Assembly (NCBI GenBank): GCA_934613165.1
Contig: CAKTSW010000080.1
Location: 1-6,585, forward strand
From: an uncultured Ellagibacter sp.
GTDB taxonomy: Bacteria > Actinomycetota > Coriobacteriia > Coriobacteriales > Eggerthellaceae
Reading direction: 5' to 3'
Length of the DNA stretch: 6,585 bases
A model generated the notes under the pieces. The model ran no database searches. It was given only the letters and a program-made list of their open reading frames with translations, and had not been told where the DNA came from. Shown here in pieces: positions 5,024-6,585 of this stretch. Made by a program: the position numbers and the translations under genes. The stretch's first letter is position 1; every line of letters begins with the position of its first letter.

Positions 5024-5878
5024 TTACCTCGCGCGCAGTTCCCAGAAGGCAACGGCGCTCGCGGCGGCGACGTTCAGGGAATCGACGTTGTGTGCCATGG
5101 GGATCTTCACCGTGTAGTCGGCGGCGTCGATAGTGGCGTCGGCAAGCCCCTCGCCTTCCGTCCCAAGCACGATGGCGAGCTTCTCGCACGCGCGCAGCCC
5201 CGCATCGTCGATAGGGACCGAATCATCGGAAAGCGCCATGGCCGCGACCTTGAACCCCAGGTCGTGAAGAAGCGGCACACCTTCAGCGGCCCATGCCTGG
5301 ACGCTTCCGATGCGCGTCCAGGGCACCTGGAACACCGTGCCCATCGACACGCGCGCGGCGCGACGGAACAGCGGGTCGTGGCACGAGGGCGTCACGAGCA
5401 CCGCGTCGATCGAAAGCGCCGCGGCCGAACGGAAGATGGCGCCGATGTTGGTGGAGTTGCCGATGTCCTCAAGCACCGCGACGCGGCGGGCGCCCGTCGC
5501 GGACAGAAGCTCGGGCACGCTCGGCAGGACTGGGCGCTCGAAGACGGCGAGCGCGCTTCGCACCACCTCGTAGCCCGTTATCTTCTTGAAAAGCGCTTTC
5601 GGCGCAACGTAGACGGATGCCTCGGCAGCAGCGCCATCCACCGACGCGGCAAGCGCGCGCTCGATCGCGGGCATGGTGGCGTCAAGCAGCTTTTCGGGCA
5701 GAAGCATCGAGCACACGCGCGCACCCGACGCCTGCGCCCGCTCGATCACCTTGAGCGATTCGGCGATGAAGAGCCTCAGAGCGCGCAGGTCGGCATCGGC
5801 CGTGCGCGTGAACAGCGCGAGCTCGCTTGCGAGCGCGCCGTCCTCGCACATCGCCTCGTCAAGATGGATTATCGGCAC
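5024..5878 (-). CDS. SpoU/TrmH family RNA 2'-O-methyltransferase
   Basis: 284 residues. An N-terminal substrate-binding domain (FIAESLKVIERA, residues 37-48; ALFKKITGYEVVRSALA, 95-111) is followed by the trefoil-knot SPOUT catalytic domain. Motif 1 is LEDIGNSTNIGAIFR (136-150, with N141 and R150), motif 2 is IVLGTEGEGL (236-245, E241), and motif 3 is IPMAHNVDSLNVA (259-271). Enzymes of this family methylate ribose 2'-OH groups in rRNA or tRNA using SAM; the target nucleotide cannot be read from the sequence. The GTG at 5878 is chosen because AAAGGGAG lies 4 bases upstream (5883-5890) and the family-like sequence starts here; a GTG seven codons earlier has no such site. It is the first gene of a minus-strand operon followed 11 bases later by the methyltransferase stump. 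The protein appears complete. Confidence 0.93.
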   Translation of the reverse strand: MPIIHLDEAMCEDGALASELALFTRTADADLRALRLFIAESLKVIERAQASGARVCSMLLPEKLLDATMPAIERALAASVDGAAAEASVYVAPKALFKKITGYEVVRSALAVFERPVLPSVPELLSATGARRVAVLEDIGNSTNIGAIFRSAAALSIDAVLVTPSCHDPLFRRAARVSMGTVFQVPWTRIGSVQAWAAEGVPLLHDLGFKVAAMALSDDSVPIDDAGLRACEKLAIVLGTEGEGLADATIDAADYTVKIPMAHNVDSLNVAAASAVAFWELRAR

Positions 5879-5901
5879 GTTTCTCCCTTTCGATCGCACG
5901 T

Positions 5902-5932
5902 TTTCTCGCGCCGTCGATTATATCGCGAGAAA
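5902..5932 (-). promoter_or_regulatory. Promoter with operator-like inverted repeat around the -10 box
   Basis: A consensus TATAAT lies on the minus strand at 5922-5917. A start site near 5910 would give a leader of about 30 bases carrying the AAAGGGAG ribosome site. The box is flanked by exact 9-bp arms, TTTCTCGCG at 5902-5910 and CGCGAGAAA at 5924-5932, with 13 bases between them. A repressor bound to both arms would cover the -10 box. No good -35 hexamer is seen at the usual distance (CCGGCT). No T-tract follows the stem, so a terminator is unlikely. Confidence 0.55.
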
Positions 5933-6073
5933 GCGGCTGAGCCGGGCAAGCGGAATTTCCCACGACCTTGCGCCGCGCAAACGGCCCGCCGCCGAAAATG
6001 AGAGGCCCAAGGTAACCACTCGCGCGCGGCAAAAGGGAACGATTGAGGCTTGTCACCAAGGGCAGGAAGAGCC

Positions 6074-6585
6074 CTACCCTTTCAGCCACTTCTCCCATGC
6101 GCCGACCTCGCGGCGCGCCTGGCTGTAGCCCATCTCGTAGGAGGCGTTGAGCTTTTCCCAGTTCGTTTCCTTGTTGTCGACCGGCATGGCATGCGGGTAG
6201 AAGGCGTACGCCTCGCCCGTGCGCTCGAGGCGCTCGATCTCGTCGCAGAGTGCGTTGTAGGGGCCGGGGCGTTCGATCGTGCGCTCGGCCACGAGCGGGT
6301 GCTTGCGAAACGCCGCGCGGAACACCGCGGACGCAGCCGCGCCGATGGGGCGCTTGCGGTAGCCCTTCGGCTGCGTGCGCACGATGAAGAAGCGCGAGAA
6401 GCCGTCGCGGCGGGCGGCGTCAAGGCAGATTCCCCAGCTTGTGCCCATGCCGCCGTCCATGAAAGTGCGCCCGTCGATGGTGGTGGGCGGCATGAAGATC
6501 GGCATCGTGGAGCTCGCGCGCACGCGCAGCATCATGTCCCGCAGCGTCGGCATGTCGGCCTTCGTCCAGACGACGGCCTCTCCCG
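6074..6585 (-). CDS. Patatin-like phospholipase, C-terminal part (start lies beyond the window)
   Basis: The frame is open from the right edge for 169 residues to a TAG at 6074-6076. It starts GEAVVWTKAD, then RASSTMPIFMPP, IDGRTFMDGGM and later PKGYRKRP, PGPYNALCDEIERLE and a final MGYSQARREV. These match bacterial patatin-family proteins (the RssA/YjjU group), serine lipid hydrolases with a Ser-Asp dyad. The DGG here (residues 43-45 of the visible part) carries the catalytic Asp; the oxyanion GGxxG and nucleophile GxSxG motifs should lie upstream outside the window. An ATG at 6553 is internal, because family-like residues continue before it. Substrate and localisation are unknown. The 195 bases to the next gene hold that gene's own promoter, so co-transcription is not required. 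Confidence 0.88.
   Translation of the reverse strand, partial: GEAVVWTKADMPTLRDMMLRVRASSTMPIFMPPTTIDGRTFMDGGMGTSWGICLDAARRDGFSRFFIVRTQPKGYRKRPIGAAASAVFRAAFRKHPLVAERTIERPGPYNALCDEIERLERTGEAYAFYPHAMPVDNKETNWEKLNASYEMGYSQARREVGAWEKWLKG

Noticed and set aside
4867..5052. 62-codon N-terminal extension of the GNAT protein
   Set aside because: It overlaps the methyltransferase stump in another frame, and YjaB homology starts at the ATG at 4866.
5090..6001. Plus-strand open frame of 303 codons
   Set aside because: It is antisense to the SpoU/TrmH gene, whose three catalytic motifs are clear.
6045..6073. Terminator after the patatin-like gene (minus strand)
   Set aside because: The best stem is CTTG/CAAG with a GTGA loop, which is too short, and it is not followed by a T-run.

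Overview
This is a GC-rich window with actinobacterial character. The gene set (stand-alone bacterial Elp3 plus a partial C-terminal-binding-protein-like D-2-hydroxyacid dehydrogenase), the base composition and two TACAAT boxes lying almost against their start codons would fit Coriobacteriia/Eggerthellaceae. That placement is an inference from family knowledge, not something the sequence proves.

Layout: 1-167 (minus) holds a piece of a D-2-hydroxyacid dehydrogenase that has lost its N-terminal part and runs off the left edge. 252-1361 (minus) encodes a SAM methyltransferase that looks like the Trm9/ALKBH8 tRNA wobble-uridine methyltransferases. 1362-2034 is a long divergent intergenic region. 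It contains promoter-like sequence, a partial second copy of the beginning of elp3 (1519-1612) and six degenerate 51-bp repeat units arranged as two forward then four inverted (about 1646-1935). 2035-4065 (plus) is elp3, the radical SAM/acetyltransferase that starts cm5U34 modification in tRNA. 4066-4428 lies between convergent genes and carries a pair of 27-bp inverted repeats. 4429-5878 (minus) is a tight operon: a SpoU/TrmH RNA 2'-O-methyltransferase, a 49-codon stump of a second SAM methyltransferase cut off inside a perfect 32-bp palindrome, and a YjaB-like GNAT acetyltransferase whose ATG overlaps the stump's stop. 6074-6585 (minus) is the C-terminal part of a patatin-like phospholipase cut by the right edge.

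Working together: the strongest functional story is the divergent pair. Elp3 makes the cm5 group on U34 and a Trm9-type enzyme esterifies cm5U to mcm5U in eukaryotes. The two genes here may form a compact bacterial wobble-uridine pathway. The SpoU/TrmH enzyme adds a third RNA-modification gene nearby, although it has no evident link to the pair. The window also shows repeated rearrangement: two truncated genes, one partial duplication, one inverted tandem array, one separated inverted repeat and one perfect palindrome. I see no tRNA, rRNA, CRISPR array, transposase or convincing intrinsic terminator.
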